DNA from: Pseudomonas sp. Root71
GTDB lineage: Bacteria; Pseudomonadota; Gammaproteobacteria; Pseudomonadales; Pseudomonadaceae
Length of the DNA stretch: 64,000 nucleotides
Assembly (NCBI RefSeq): GCF_001429045.1
Contig: NZ_LMHY01000002.1
Coordinates: 186,001-250,000, forward strand
Direction of reading: 5' to 3'
Part shown: positions 29,683-38,780 of the stretch, piece after piece
Position numbering within the stretch: position 1 is the stretch's first letter
Layout: every line of letters begins with the position of its first letter
Made by a program: the position numbers and the translations under genes
Notes under the pieces: generated by a model
What the model was told of the DNA's origin: nothing
The model's database searches: none
The model's input: only the letters and a program-made list of their open reading frames with translations

Positions 29683-29712
29683 CCATAAAAAAGGCCGCTG
29701 CAAAGGCAGCGG
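29683..29712 (-). terminator. Rho-independent terminator, minus strand
   Basis: On the minus strand GGCCGCTGC-CTTT-GCAGCGGCC is a perfect 9-bp stem followed by TTTTTT. On the plus strand there is no T-run, so it acts only on leftward transcripts. No minus-strand gene lies between it and the plus-strand gene at 30067, so it must end an unannotated short transcript. Confidence 0.85.
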
Positions 29713-29990
29713 CCAAAGTAAGACGTTGGATCAGGAGCTACAAATCAACGTCAGTGAACACGGGGTGACGAACCGAATACTCAATTCATCTGAAATCTTT
29801 CAGTCACGGCGCAGGCCAGTACATCTACATCGTGCCTTGCGGTGGATTACCGTGGCAGCCAGGCAAGAATAAACCCTCTGTACTGTAGGAAAAATACCAA
29901 TTCCCGACATGCACTGTTGCAGCCCCGGCAACAGTCGGGATTCGGCTGCTCGTCGTCTGTGCCTGTCATCCTTTAGAGGTACACCACGAA
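29690..29990 (-). ncRNA. Candidate small RNA ending at the 29683-29712 terminator
   Basis: Inferred only from an orphan minus-strand terminator and an otherwise empty region of about 280 bp upstream of it. The 5' end is not determined; the range given is the maximum. The segment contains an inverted pair TCCCGACTGTTGC / GCAACAGTCGGGA (plus strand about 29904-29941). I do not recognise it as a named Pseudomonas small RNA. Confidence 0.35.
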
Positions 29991-30066
29991 TACCTCCTTG
30001 GTGCGCTTATCGACCCCGAAGTCCGGCAGTAGGGTGAGGCCTTCTGTCACTCACCGGGGAAGACGC

Positions 30067-31860
30067 ATGACAAAAACAACAATGCGCGCCATCTTCACAC
30101 CACAGGCGCTGGCGGCTGCGGTCGCCTTGGGTTGCTGTGCCCAGGCGCAGGCCATTTCGTTCAACATCGGGGAAATCGAGGGGACATTCGACTCCTCGCT
30201 GTCGGTCGGCGCGAGCTGGGGCATGCGTGATGCGGATGACGCCCTGGTGGGCACCGTCAATGGCGGTTCCGGCCAGTCTTCGACCGGCGATGACGGGCGA
30301 TTGAATTTCAAGAAGGGTGAAACCTTCTCGAAGATCTTCAAGGGTATTCACGACCTCGAACTGAAGTACGGCGACACCGGTGCGTTTGTGCGTGGCAAGT
30401 ACTGGTACGACTTTGAACTCAAGGATGAAAGCCGCCCCTTCAAGGACATCAGCGATCACAATCGCAAAGAAGGCGCCAAGTCTTCAGGCGGGCAAATCCT
30501 CGACGCATTCGTCTATCACAATTACTCCCTCGCCGATTTGCCAGGCACGGTCCGCGCCGGCAAGCAGGTGGTCAGTTGGGGCGAGAGCACGTTCATCGGC
30601 AACTCGATCAACAGCATCAATCCGGTCGACGTGTCCGCGTTCCGTCGTCCCGGCGCCGAGATCAAGGAGGGCCTGATCCCGGTCAACATGCTGTTCGCCT
30701 CCCAGGGCCTGACGGAGAAGTTGACCGTGGAAGGCTTCTATCAGCTGGAATGGGACCAGACGGTCGTCGATAACTGCGGCACCTTCTTTGGTGTCGATGT
30801 GGTGGCGGATGGTTGCAACAAGGGCTACACCGTCGCCAATCCGGCCATTGCGCCGTTGCAGCCGATTGCGGCTGCCTTCGGCCAGGGCTTCGAAGTCAGC
30901 AAGGAAGGGGTGATCGTTCCCCGTGGCGGCGACCGCGATGCCCGGGATTCCGGACAGTGGGGTACAGCGTTGCGCTGGTTGGGGGATGACACCGAGTACG
31001 GCTTGTACTTCATGAACTACCACAGCCGTTCACCGAATGTCGGGACCACCACCGCCGGCCCCGGTACGCTGGCAAGCATTCCGGGGATCGTTGCCGCCGC
31101 CAACCGCATCGCCCCCGGCAGTGGTTCGGGCCTGGCCCAAAGCGTGATGCTCGGTCGTGGCCAGTATTACCTCGAATACCCGGAGGACATCCGCCTCTAC
31201 GGCGCGAGCTTCTCCACCACCTTATCCACCGGCACCGCGTGGAGCGGGGAAATCAGCTACCGCCCCAACCTCCCGGTGCAGGTCAACACCAATGACCTGA
31301 CCCTGGCCATGCTTAATCCGATTGCGGGTGGTGCGGCATCGCCCATCGCCACGTCGCCCGGGGCTGACAACAAGGGTTATCGCCGCAAGGAGGTGACGCA
31401 GATCCAGAGCACCCTGACGCATTTCATCGATCAGGTCGCGGGTGCGGATCGCCTGACCCTGGTGGGTGAGGCCGGGGTGGTCCGGGTCGGTGGACTGGAG
31501 TCGCGCGGCAAACTGCGCTATGGCCGCGACTCGGTGTATGGCCAGTATGGTTTCGGCGGCGATACCGACGGCTTCGTGACCTCGACTTCATGGGGTTATC
31601 GCGGCCGGGCCATCCTCGACTACAACAACCTTATCGCCGGGATCAACGTCAGGCCCAACCTCTCGTGGTCCCACGACGTCGCAGGCTATGGCCCCAACGG
31701 TCTGTTCAACGAAGGCGCCAAGGCCATCAGCCTCGGGGTCGATGCGGACTATCGCAACACCTACACCGCGAGCCTCAGCTACACCGATTTTTTCGGCGGG
31801 GACTACAACGTCCTCACCGACCGTGACTTCGTGGCGTTGAGCTTTGGTGTGAACTTCTGA
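30067..31860 (+). CDS. DUF1302 family outer-membrane-associated protein
   Basis: A 597-residue exported protein with an N-terminal signal peptide (MTKTTMRAIFTPQALAAAVA followed by AQAQA-I) and the DUF1302 start ISFNIGEIEGTFDSSLSVGA. Many alternating polar/hydrophobic stretches and the ending FVALSFGVNF (aromatic last residue) suggest an outer membrane beta barrel. Function unknown; DUF1302 genes are nearly always paired with DUF1329. ATG at 30067 is chosen because it begins the signal peptide; a frame from 29998 is longer but lacks support. Same trio as P. aeruginosa PA3921-PA3923. Confidence 0.87.
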   Translation: MTKTTMRAIFTPQALAAAVALGCCAQAQAISFNIGEIEGTFDSSLSVGASWGMRDADDALVGTVNGGSGQSSTGDDGRLNFKKGETFSKIFKGIHDLELKYGDTGAFVRGKYWYDFELKDESRPFKDISDHNRKEGAKSSGGQILDAFVYHNYSLADLPGTVRAGKQVVSWGESTFIGNSINSINPVDVSAFRRPGAEIKEGLIPVNMLFASQGLTEKLTVEGFYQLEWDQTVVDNCGTFFGVDVVADGCNKGYTVANPAIAPLQPIAAAFGQGFEVSKEGVIVPRGGDRDARDSGQWGTALRWLGDDTEYGLYFMNYHSRSPNVGTTTAGPGTLASIPGIVAAANRIAPGSGSGLAQSVMLGRGQYYLEYPEDIRLYGASFSTTLSTGTAWSGEISYRPNLPVQVNTNDLTLAMLNPIAGGAASPIATSPGADNKGYRRKEVTQIQSTLTHFIDQVAGADRLTLVGEAGVVRVGGLESRGKLRYGRDSVYGQYGFGGDTDGFVTSTSWGYRGRAILDYNNLIAGINVRPNLSWSHDVAGYGPNGLFNEGAKAISLGVDADYRNTYTASLSYTDFFGGDYNVLTDRDFVALSFGVNF

Positions 31861-31883
31861 TCTGGCTGAAAAGGATGATTTCA

Positions 31884-33254
31884 ATGCGCAAGATGATTCT
31901 GCAATTGGGCACCGTTCTGGCCCTGAGTCTGCTGGCCGCCAACGTGATGGCCGCGGTGTCGCCGCAAGAAGCCAACAAGCTCGGCACCAGCCTGACCCCG
32001 CTCGGTGCCGAGAAGGCCGGCAATGCCGATGGCTCGATTCCGGCCTGGACCGGAGGCATCCCGAAAAACGCTGGCGCGGTGGACAGCAAGGGTTTCCTGG
32101 CTGACCCCTTCGCCAACGAAAAGCCCTTGTTCGTGATCACCGCGGCGACCGTCGACAAGTACAAGGACAAGCTCTCTGACGGCCAGGTCGCGATGTTCAA
32201 GCGCTATCCCGAGACCTACAGGATTCCGGTCTACCCGAGCCATCGCACTGTGGCGTTACCGGCAGAAATCTATGAGTCGGCCAAGCGCAGCGCGCTGAAC
32301 GTAACACCGATCAATGACGGTAACGGTCTGGCCAATTTCACCGGCAATCGCTACTACGCATTCCCGATTCCGAAGAATGGCGTGGAAGTGATCTGGAACC
32401 ACGTCACTCGTTACCACGGCGGTAATCTGCGCCGCACCATCACCCAGGCGACACCACAATCCAATGGTGACTTCACCGTGATCCGCTTCAAGGACGAGGT
32501 CGCCGTGCCGTCGTTGCTCAGCGATCTGAAACCGGGCAGCGACGATAACGTCCTCAACTACTTCAAGCAGGAAGTGACCGCACCGGCGCGGCTGGCGGGC
32601 AACGTGTTGCTGGTCCACGAAACCCTCGACCAGGTCAAGGAGCCGCGCAAGGCCTGGATCTACAACGCAGGCCAGCGCCGGGTACGGCGTGCGCCACAGG
32701 TTGCTTATGACGGCGTCGGCACCTCGTCCGACGGCCTGCGCACCACCGACAACTTCGACATGTTTTCCGGCGCGCCGGATCGCTACGACTGGAAACTGAT
32801 CGGCAAAAAGGAGATGTACATCCCCTACAACAGCTACAAGCTCGACTCGCCAAACCTCAAGTACACCGATGTGATCAAGGCCGGGCACATTAATCAGGAC
32901 CTGACTCGCTACGAGTTGCACCGGGTCTGGGAAGTCGTCGCCACGGTCAAGCCGAGCGAACGCCACGTGTACGCCAAACGCCACATGTATATCGATGAAG
33001 ACAGCTGGCAAGTGGCGCTGGCCGACCACTACGATGGGCGTGGTCAACTCTGGCGCGTCGCCGAAGGGCATGCCCAGTTCTACTACGATCACCAGGTACC
33101 GGCCTACACCGTCGAAGCGCTGTATGACCTGATTGCCGGTCGCTACATCGCCCTTGGAATGAAGAATGAAGAGAAGCGCAGCTTCGAATTCAACATCGAT
33201 GCAAAAGCGGGGGACTACACGCCAGCAGCCTTGCGTAGCACAGGGGTTCGGTAG
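31884..33254 (+). CDS. DUF1329 family exported protein
   Basis: The 456-residue protein has a signal peptide (MRKMILQLGTVLALSLLAAN then VMAAV) and the DUF1329 segments GTSLTPLGAEKAGNADGSIP, AWTGGIPK and RKAWIYNAGQRRVRRAPQVA. The family has a LolB/LppX-like fold and is thought to handle lipids at the outer membrane; no activity is proven. ATG at 31884 is taken over 31875 because AAGGA (31871-31875) is then 8 bp away. It follows DUF1302 within 25 bp in one operon. Confidence 0.87.
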   Translation: MRKMILQLGTVLALSLLAANVMAAVSPQEANKLGTSLTPLGAEKAGNADGSIPAWTGGIPKNAGAVDSKGFLADPFANEKPLFVITAATVDKYKDKLSDGQVAMFKRYPETYRIPVYPSHRTVALPAEIYESAKRSALNVTPINDGNGLANFTGNRYYAFPIPKNGVEVIWNHVTRYHGGNLRRTITQATPQSNGDFTVIRFKDEVAVPSLLSDLKPGSDDNVLNYFKQEVTAPARLAGNVLLVHETLDQVKEPRKAWIYNAGQRRVRRAPQVAYDGVGTSSDGLRTTDNFDMFSGAPDRYDWKLIGKKEMYIPYNSYKLDSPNLKYTDVIKAGHINQDLTRYELHRVWEVVATVKPSERHVYAKRHMYIDEDSWQVALADHYDGRGQLWRVAEGHAQFYYDHQVPAYTVEALYDLIAGRYIALGMKNEEKRSFEFNIDAKAGDYTPAALRSTGVR

Positions 33255-33278
33255 GTTTCCTACAGGCTCCTACACAAA

Positions 33279-33305
33279 AGGGTGACTTTGCGGTCACCTT
33301 TTTTA
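33279..33305 (+). terminator. Rho-independent terminator after DUF1329
   Basis: AAGGGTGAC and GTCACCTTTTTT form a short stem (GGTGAC/GTCACC) with a loop of TTTGCG and a T-run, 27 bp after the stop. Confidence 0.8.
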
Positions 33306-33395
33306 TAGCGGTCGATCAGTGTGTTGAATACTTCTTCAACAAGCGCTCGGGAGGGGGCTAGGGTGGCGCCAGAATTATAAAAAAGGCGCACCACA

Positions 33396-35942
33396 ATGAC
33401 TGCAATGACGCACTGTCTGGACCGCCCTGGCTTCCTGCCCCGACTGTCGTCCCATCATCTGTCCCGCGAGCGGCTGATCGAGCCCATGCTGGTTTCGACT
33501 GCGCGGGTGAAGTTGCTTTGCGCGCCGGCCGGTAGTGGCAAGAGTGCATTGCTCACCGAATGCCTGCTGCGGGCGCCGGAGCACGTTCGGGTCTGTTGGC
33601 TGCCGCTGGCGGGGGCGTCGTTGAGCGCCGCCGATTTTTTGTTGCGCCTGACGCAAGCGCTGGGCCTGCCCTCGACGGATGAGCCCGGGCTGCTGGCGTA
33701 TCTTGCCCGATTACAGGCGCCGACCTGGCTGTTTCTCGATGATTACTGCCGGGCACCCGATCCGGAACTCGACCGGATGCTCGATCGTCTGTTGGCCGTC
33801 GCCAGCCCGGCACTGACCTGGTGGCTGGGTTCCCGTCGACGACCGCCCTGCAACTGGCCGCGGCTGCTGCTCGATGATGAGTTGTACGAGTGCGAAGCCC
33901 GGGCGCTGGCGTTTACCGAGGCCGAGGTCGGGCAGTTGCTCGGTCATGTCGAGCCGAGCCTGGCGGCGCAAACCGCCAAACGGGTGGTACAGCGCAGCGG
34001 TGGCTGGTGCGCTGGCGTGCGGATCGCGTTGCTCAATGGTTGTCCGTGGTCGGGTGAGCAGGGGCGTTCGGCGACATTGCTCGATTATCTGCAGCACGAA
34101 TTGTTCAACACCTTGCCGCCGGAACTGGTTGAGGTCTGGCAGGTGCTGGTTCATCTGCCTCGCTTCAACGCCAGCCTGTGCGAGCATCTTTTCGGTACGG
34201 GTGAGGGCGCGCAGTGGCTGCACGCGTTGCAGGACATGGGCTGCTTCATTGAACCCTGGGAAGACTCCGTCGAGTGGTTGCGAATCTTCGAGCCACTGGC
34301 CCGGGAGATGCGTGAAGAGCCGACCCCGGCCGGACGATCCTGGCATCGCCGCGCGTGCCAGTGGTTCAGTGCCGAAGAAGACTGGCAGGGTGCCTTCGAG
34401 CAGGCGTTGCTGGCGCAAGAGCACGAAGTCGCGGTCAGCCTGATGCAACACTTCAGTTTTGAGCATCTGTTCAAGCGTCAGAACGTCAGCTGGTTACTCA
34501 AACTGCACGAGCAACTGGGTGAACAGTTGACCCTGGGCACGCCGCAACGGGTGGGGTTGATCACCGCGGCGTTGCTGTTTGCCGGGCGTTTCGAGCAGGC
34601 GGCTGCCTGCATTGGGCAACTGTCCCGATTTGCCCCGCAACCGACGGCATCCTTGCAACGGCAACTGCTGGCACGTTGGCAGGCGCAACAGGGCTGGTTG
34701 CTGCATTTGCAGGGACGCCTGCCGGCGGCACGGGCGCATTTTATCGAGGCGCTGGGCGAGTTGGCGGCCGAGGCGTGGCCCGCACGGTTACTGTGTCTGT
34801 CCGGGTTGACCCAGCAAGCGCTACTCAACGCCGACCTCGATGCCGCCCAGGCCTTCAATCGTGACGCCCTGTGCCTGGCGCGGGCACAAGGCTCGTTGCT
34901 GTTTGAAGGCTTGCTCGAACTCGATCATGCCCAGTTGCTGGAGCAGCGTGGTGCGCCGCGGCGAGCAGCGCAGTTGCTGGCCGACATCCATGAAATGCTC
35001 GGGCGACAGGCCGATCGACCGACGCCGCTGCTGGGACGAATCGCCCTGCGGCGTGGTCGGTTGGCCCTGTGCCAGGGCCAGGATGAATTAGCCGGGGAAT
35101 GTTTCCAGGCGGGCCTTGATGACTGTTTGCACAGTCAGGACAAGCACGTGTTGTACGGATTTTTGGGGCAGGCGCAATTGGCGGCCAATCAACGCGACTA
35201 TGCCCATGCGTTTGATCGTCTGCGCGAGGCCGAACGGTTGATGCAGCAACGGCAGATCCCCGACACGGTATATCGCGGGGTGCTGCTGCAAATCAGCAGT
35301 CATTTCTGGCTGCAGCAAGGGCGCCCGGAATTGGCCCGGGAAGCGTTGACCCGAGTCTTGCGTCATTACCGCGGGGCCCACGCGCGCCAGGCACCGCCGG
35401 CCACGCTGCACTTGATTGCACGTATCGAATACCAGCTGGTGTTGGCCGAAACCCAACTGCAACTGGTGCAACGTCCATTGGATCGACTCAGGGCGTTACT
35501 CGAGCACGCCCAACAACACGCCATGCTGGCGCTGGAAACGGAACTGCATTTGGCGATCAGCGAAGTGGCGGAGCTGACGGGTGAGCCGGACATGGCCCAC
35601 GCAGCTCTGCAGGCCGGTCTGGCGTTGGTCAAGCGTTGTCAGGGGCAACAGGCATTGCGTGATTTGAACTTGCGCCAGCCGAGCCTGATCTGTCGATTAC
35701 AAGGCGAGGAGACGGTGACCGCGCTGGCCCTGGATGCCAGCCTGCTGAGCAGTCGGGAGCTGGAGGTGCTCGGCCTGATTGCCCAGGGTAATTCCAATCA
35801 GCAAATTGCCGAGCAACTGTTCATTTCTTTGCATACGGTGAAAACCCATGCCCGGCGCATTCACAGCAAGTTGGGTGTGGAGCGGCGGACACAGGCAGTT
35901 GCCATGGCGAAGAAGTTGGGGTTGATAATGCAGAGTTGGTAG
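33396..35942 (+). CDS. Large ATP-binding LuxR regulator (MalT/LAL type)
   Basis: The 848-residue protein starts with a STAND-type NTPase: Walker A LLCAPAGSGKSALL (K49), Walker B-like WLFLDDYCRA near residue 113. The middle (about 350-740) is helical and TPR-like, as in MalT, where it binds the inducer. The C-terminus (about 783-845) is a LuxR HTH: LSSRELEVLGLIAQGNSNQQ, IAEQLFISLHTVKTHARRIH. It follows the DUF1302-DUF1329 operon, as PA3921 follows PA3922-PA3923, so it probably activates that operon. Inducer unknown. Confidence 0.88.
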   Translation: MTAMTHCLDRPGFLPRLSSHHLSRERLIEPMLVSTARVKLLCAPAGSGKSALLTECLLRAPEHVRVCWLPLAGASLSAADFLLRLTQALGLPSTDEPGLLAYLARLQAPTWLFLDDYCRAPDPELDRMLDRLLAVASPALTWWLGSRRRPPCNWPRLLLDDELYECEARALAFTEAEVGQLLGHVEPSLAAQTAKRVVQRSGGWCAGVRIALLNGCPWSGEQGRSATLLDYLQHELFNTLPPELVEVWQVLVHLPRFNASLCEHLFGTGEGAQWLHALQDMGCFIEPWEDSVEWLRIFEPLAREMREEPTPAGRSWHRRACQWFSAEEDWQGAFEQALLAQEHEVAVSLMQHFSFEHLFKRQNVSWLLKLHEQLGEQLTLGTPQRVGLITAALLFAGRFEQAAACIGQLSRFAPQPTASLQRQLLARWQAQQGWLLHLQGRLPAARAHFIEALGELAAEAWPARLLCLSGLTQQALLNADLDAAQAFNRDALCLARAQGSLLFEGLLELDHAQLLEQRGAPRRAAQLLADIHEMLGRQADRPTPLLGRIALRRGRLALCQGQDELAGECFQAGLDDCLHSQDKHVLYGFLGQAQLAANQRDYAHAFDRLREAERLMQQRQIPDTVYRGVLLQISSHFWLQQGRPELAREALTRVLRHYRGAHARQAPPATLHLIARIEYQLVLAETQLQLVQRPLDRLRALLEHAQQHAMLALETELHLAISEVAELTGEPDMAHAALQAGLALVKRCQGQQALRDLNLRQPSLICRLQGEETVTALALDASLLSSRELEVLGLIAQGNSNQQIAEQLFISLHTVKTHARRIHSKLGVERRTQAVAMAKKLGLIMQSW

Positions 35943-36143
35943 TTGTTTGTTTTTCGTTTGGAAATGAATTAAAACATACGGTTTCGTGCATAAATAACCG
36001 TGTTGATTAGTATGGTTGTCGGCGCTGACCAATTTGCGTGCATTGCGCGGTGGGTTGATTAATATGTTCGATAGTGCTCGGTCAAGGTAATGTTTGTCAG
36101 GGTACTAGTGCGCTAATAACTATTAATTATGGAGCTTTAAGGT

Positions 36144-36455
36144 ATGGGGCAACTGACAAGGGAGTTGGTGCGGGCCAAGCTGCACGCAAGGCTCGGTGGT
36201 CGCGGCATTGATGTCGATAAGGTATATATCAATGCAATTGCGTCGGCTAACGATTCGACGGTTATTTACTCTCAATCACTGGTATGGGCATTTTTCCTTA
36301 AGTTGCAGGACAGTGAGGTCCCAAGATTCTCCAGTGAGAATCTTGGGATCTTTTCCGAACCGTACACCTTTGACCGGAAATATCGTTTCGATGGTGTGAA
36401 ACTTGATGAGCTCAATGAAATGGGTGCAGCAATTGCCCGGGATTTACTGAGCTGA
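36144..36455 (+). CDS. Small orphan protein of unknown function
   Basis: A 103-residue soluble protein, not recognised. It begins after GGAG (9 bp spacing). N-terminal LTRELVRAKLHARLGGRGID then VDKVYINAI loosely recalls repeats in large DUF6543 dermonecrotic-toxin-like Pseudomonas proteins, but this is weak. The region is AT-richer than its surroundings, and codons such as TTA, ATA and AGT are frequent, suggesting acquisition. A perfect 13-bp hairpin lies inside the coding frame (36319-36348), which is unusual. It is alone between the LuxR gene and hmgR. Confidence 0.55.
   Translation: MGQLTRELVRAKLHARLGGRGIDVDKVYINAIASANDSTVIYSQSLVWAFFLKLQDSEVPRFSSENLGIFSEPYTFDRKYRFDGVKLDELNEMGAAIARDLLS
36319..36348. 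repeat. Perfect 13-bp inverted repeat inside the orphan gene
   Basis: TCCCAAGATTCTC (36319-36331) and GAGAATCTTGGGA (36336-36348) around a CAGT loop, followed by TCTTTTCC. In RNA this is a terminator-strength hairpin in the middle of an open frame. It resembles no REP in the window. Confidence 0.85.
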
Positions 36456-36477
36456 TTGGTGGTTCTATCAAAGTAGT

Positions 36478-36501
36478 TGTGCCAACCCCTTGGTTGGCAC
36501 A
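36478..36501. terminator. Hairpin between the orphan gene and hmgR
   Basis: TGTGCCAAC (36478-36486) and GTTGGCACA (36493-36501) around a 6-nt loop, between convergent genes. No T-run follows, so efficiency as a terminator is uncertain. Confidence 0.5.
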
Positions 36502-36511
36502 GCTGCCGCAA

Positions 36512-37309
36512 TCAGGTTGCGGATACGGCGGGTTCAAAACCCAAGCGCCAGCTGACCGCATGGCTGGCGGATAACAGACGCTGCGCCGCCGGACCGTTTT
36601 CATCGGCATGGAACAACGATGTCGGCCCCACCACCGTCAGCACGGCAACCACTCTGCCCATCGCGTTGAACACTGGTGCCGACAAGGCATCCACCCCTGG
36701 CAGCAGCAAACCATGTACATGGTGCAAACCGCGTGCGCGGATTTGTTCGCACTGGGCCGCATAGGCCTGATCGTCTGCCAGCGCGTGGGCTGCGTGGGAC
36801 TGCAATTCCTGCACGCGCAGATCCTCGGTTTCGCGTTTCGGCAGGTAGGCGCCAAACACCAGTCCCGTCGAAGAACTGAGCAACGGCAACACCGAACCCA
36901 GTTGTGTCACCACCGTCACCGCACGCACCGCCGGTTCGATATGCACCACGGTTGCGCCCTGATTGCCCCATACCGCCAGGAAACAGGTTTCGTTCAAGTC
37001 GTCGCGCAGTTCAGCCAGGGGCAGGGCGGCGACTTTTAGCACGTCCATGCTGTTGAGAGCCGCCAACCCTACGCGCAGGGCTTCGCGGCCCAGGCCGTAA
37101 TGGTTGGTGGCGGCGTTCTGTTCGGCGAATCCACTGGCGATCAAGGCCTGCAAATAGCGGTGAACCTTGCTCGCCGGCATCTGCACGTGTTCGGCCAGGC
37201 GCGACAGCGAAGTCGAAGGCGACAACTCGGCCAGAGCCTTGAGGATGTCGGTGCCAACCTCGGCCGAGCGGACTTTCTGTTTACCGTTGTTGTCGCTGGT
37301 TTTTTCCAT
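36512..37309 (-). CDS. hmgR: IclR family repressor of homogentisate catabolism
   Basis: The 265-residue protein has an N-terminal IclR winged helix (about 20-80: AEVGTDILKALAELSPSTSL, SRLAEHVQMPASKVHRYLQA) and the C-terminal effector domain (about 95-255: LNETCFLAVWGNQGATVVHI). HmgR represses the hmg genes until homogentisate binds. It is divergent from hmgA across 164 bp that hold a 17-bp palindrome and a 12-bp direct repeat. ATG 37309 gives the usual length; a frame from 37369 would cover the operator and is rejected. Confidence 0.9.
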   Translation of the reverse strand: MEKTSDNNGKQKVRSAEVGTDILKALAELSPSTSLSRLAEHVQMPASKVHRYLQALIASGFAEQNAATNHYGLGREALRVGLAALNSMDVLKVAALPLAELRDDLNETCFLAVWGNQGATVVHIEPAVRAVTVVTQLGSVLPLLSSSTGLVFGAYLPKRETEDLRVQELQSHAAHALADDQAYAAQCEQIRARGLHHVHGLLLPGVDALSAPVFNAMGRVVAVLTVVGPTSLFHADENGPAAQRLLSASHAVSWRLGFEPAVSAT

Positions 37310-37363
37310 GGTGGCTGGGATCCCGGGACGAATGGGCGTCTTTATAGCTTGACGGTCAATACC

Positions 37364-37395
37364 AATCAAATTACGTTATGCGTAATCAAATTACG
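37364..37395. promoter_or_regulatory. HmgR operator candidate between hmgR and hmgA
   Basis: ATTACG-TTATG-CGTAAT is a 17-bp palindrome at 37370-37386. In addition AATCAAATTACG occurs twice (37364-37375 and 37384-37395), with a 20-bp period, so a second CGTAAT-CAA-ATTACG palindrome lies at 37381-37395. A 17-bp palindrome is the reported HmgR site in P. putida; the match in size and place supports this as the operator. Confidence 0.75.
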
Positions 37396-37472
37396 ATAAA
37401 AACAACCCGGGCGTGCCTCGACCTCTGCAACAGAGCGAGCGGCCACTGCCGACTCCCTGTTCAGGAGGCTCC

Positions 37473-38777
37473 ATGAACCCCGATTCAACGATGCCAGCGC
37501 TGGCCTACCAGTCAGGCTTCGGCAACGAATTCAGCAGCGAAGCGTTGCCCGGCGCACTGCCTGTCGGCCAGAACTCCCCGCAAAAAGCCCCGTACGGTCT
37601 TTACACCGAACTGTTCTCCGGCACGGCGTTCACCATGGCGCGCAGCGAAGCGCGGCGGACCTGGATGTATCGCATTCAGCCGTCGGCCAATCACCCGGCA
37701 TTCGTCAAACTGGACCGGCAACTGGCGGGCGGCCCGCTGGGTGAGGTGACCCCCAACCGCCTGCGCTGGAACCCGCTGGACATTCCTGCCGAGCCGACCG
37801 ATTTCATCGACGGCCTGGTGAGCATGGCCGCCAACTCGGGCGCAGAAAAGCCGGCCGGGATCAGCATCTACAACTACCGCGCCAACCGTTCCATGGAGCG
37901 CGTGTTCTTCAATGCTGATGGCGAGATGTTGCTGGTACCTGAACTGGGGCGCCTGCGCATCGCCACCGAACTGGGCGTGCTTGAACTCGAACCGCTGGAA
38001 ATTGCCGTACTGCCACGCGGCCTTAAATTCCGCATCGAATTGCTCGATCCGCAAGCCCGCGGTTACGTCGCCGAAAACCATGGCGCGCCCCTGCGTCTGC
38101 CGGACCTGGGACCGATTGGCAGCAATGGCCTGGCCAATCCACGGGACTTCCTGACCCCGGTGGCGGCCTACGAAAACCTGCAACAACCCACCACGCTGGT
38201 GCAGAAGTTCCTCGGCGAGTTGTGGGCCTGCGAGCTCAATCATTCGCCACTCAACGTGGTCGCCTGGCACGGTAACAATGTGCCGTACAAATATGACCTG
38301 CGCCGTTTCAACACCATCGGCACCGTCAGTTTCGATCACCCCGATCCGTCGATCTTCACCGTGCTGACCTCGCCGACCAGCGTTCACGGCCTGGCCAACC
38401 TCGACTTCGTGATCTTCCCGCCACGCTGGATGGTGGCCGAGAAAACCTTCCGTCCGCCGTGGTTCCATCGCAACCTGATGAACGAATTCATGGGTTTGAT
38501 CCAGGGCGAGTACGACGCCAAGGCCGAAGGCTTTGTGCCGGGCGGTGCTTCGTTGCACAGCTGCATGAGCGCCCACGGTCCCGACGGCGAGACGTGCACC
38601 AAAGCGATCAACGCGGACCTCAAGCCGGCGAAAATCGACAACACCATGGCGTTCATGTTCGAGACCAGCCAAGTGTTGCGCCCAAGCCGTTTCGCCCTCG
38701 ATTGCCCGCAACTGCAAAACACTTACGACGCCTGCTGGGCTACGTTGCCCGCCACTTTCGACCCGACCCGGAGATAA
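37473..38777 (+). CDS. hmgA: Homogentisate 1,2-dioxygenase
   Basis: HmgA opens the ring of homogentisate to maleylacetoacetate in Phe/Tyr degradation, using Fe(II) and O2. The 434-residue protein has [20 protein letters not shown] at the start, the conserved [17 protein letters not shown] segment ([16 protein letters not shown]), [20 protein letters not shown] and [16 protein letters not shown] with iron-ligand histidines. ATG 37473 follows CAGGAGG at 8 bp. The order hmgA-fahA-maiA with 3 and 12 bp gaps is one operon. Loss of this gene gives brown pyomelanin in pseudomonads. Confidence 0.97.
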   Translation: MNPDSTMPALAYQSGFGNEFSSEALPGALPVGQNSPQKAPYGLYTELFSGTAFTMARSEARRTWMYRIQPSANHPAFVKLDRQLAGGPLGEVTPNRLRWNPLDIPAEPTDFIDGLVSMAANSGAEKPAGISIYNYRANRSMERVFFNADGEMLLVPELGRLRIATELGVLELEPLEIAVLPRGLKFRIELLDPQARGYVAENHGAPLRLPDLGPIGSNGLANPRDFLTPVAAYENLQQPTTLVQKFLGELWACELNHSPLNVVAWHGNNVPYKYDLRRFNTIGTVSFDHPDPSIFTVLTSPTSVHGLANLDFVIFPPRWMVAEKTFRPPWFHRNLMNEFMGLIQGEYDAKAEGFVPGGASLHSCMSAHGPDGETCTKAINADLKPAKIDNTMAFMFETSQVLRPSRFALDCPQLQNTYDACWATLPATFDPTRR

Positions 38778-38780
38778 CCC

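Larger units (their letters stand above)
29503..30066. other. 564-bp intergenic region with minus-strand terminator
   Basis: Between the divergent amidase and DUF1302 genes. It holds a TGTAGGTA direct repeat near the amidase, a strong minus-strand terminator at 29683-29712, and about 280 bp to the right of that with no convincing protein gene. The DUF1302 promoter should lie at its right end. See the terminator and small-RNA entries. Confidence 0.6.

Noticed and set aside
29648..29872. 74-codon plus-strand frame over the minus-strand terminator
   Set aside because: It runs through the terminator hairpin and looks random; a small RNA on the other strand explains the region better.
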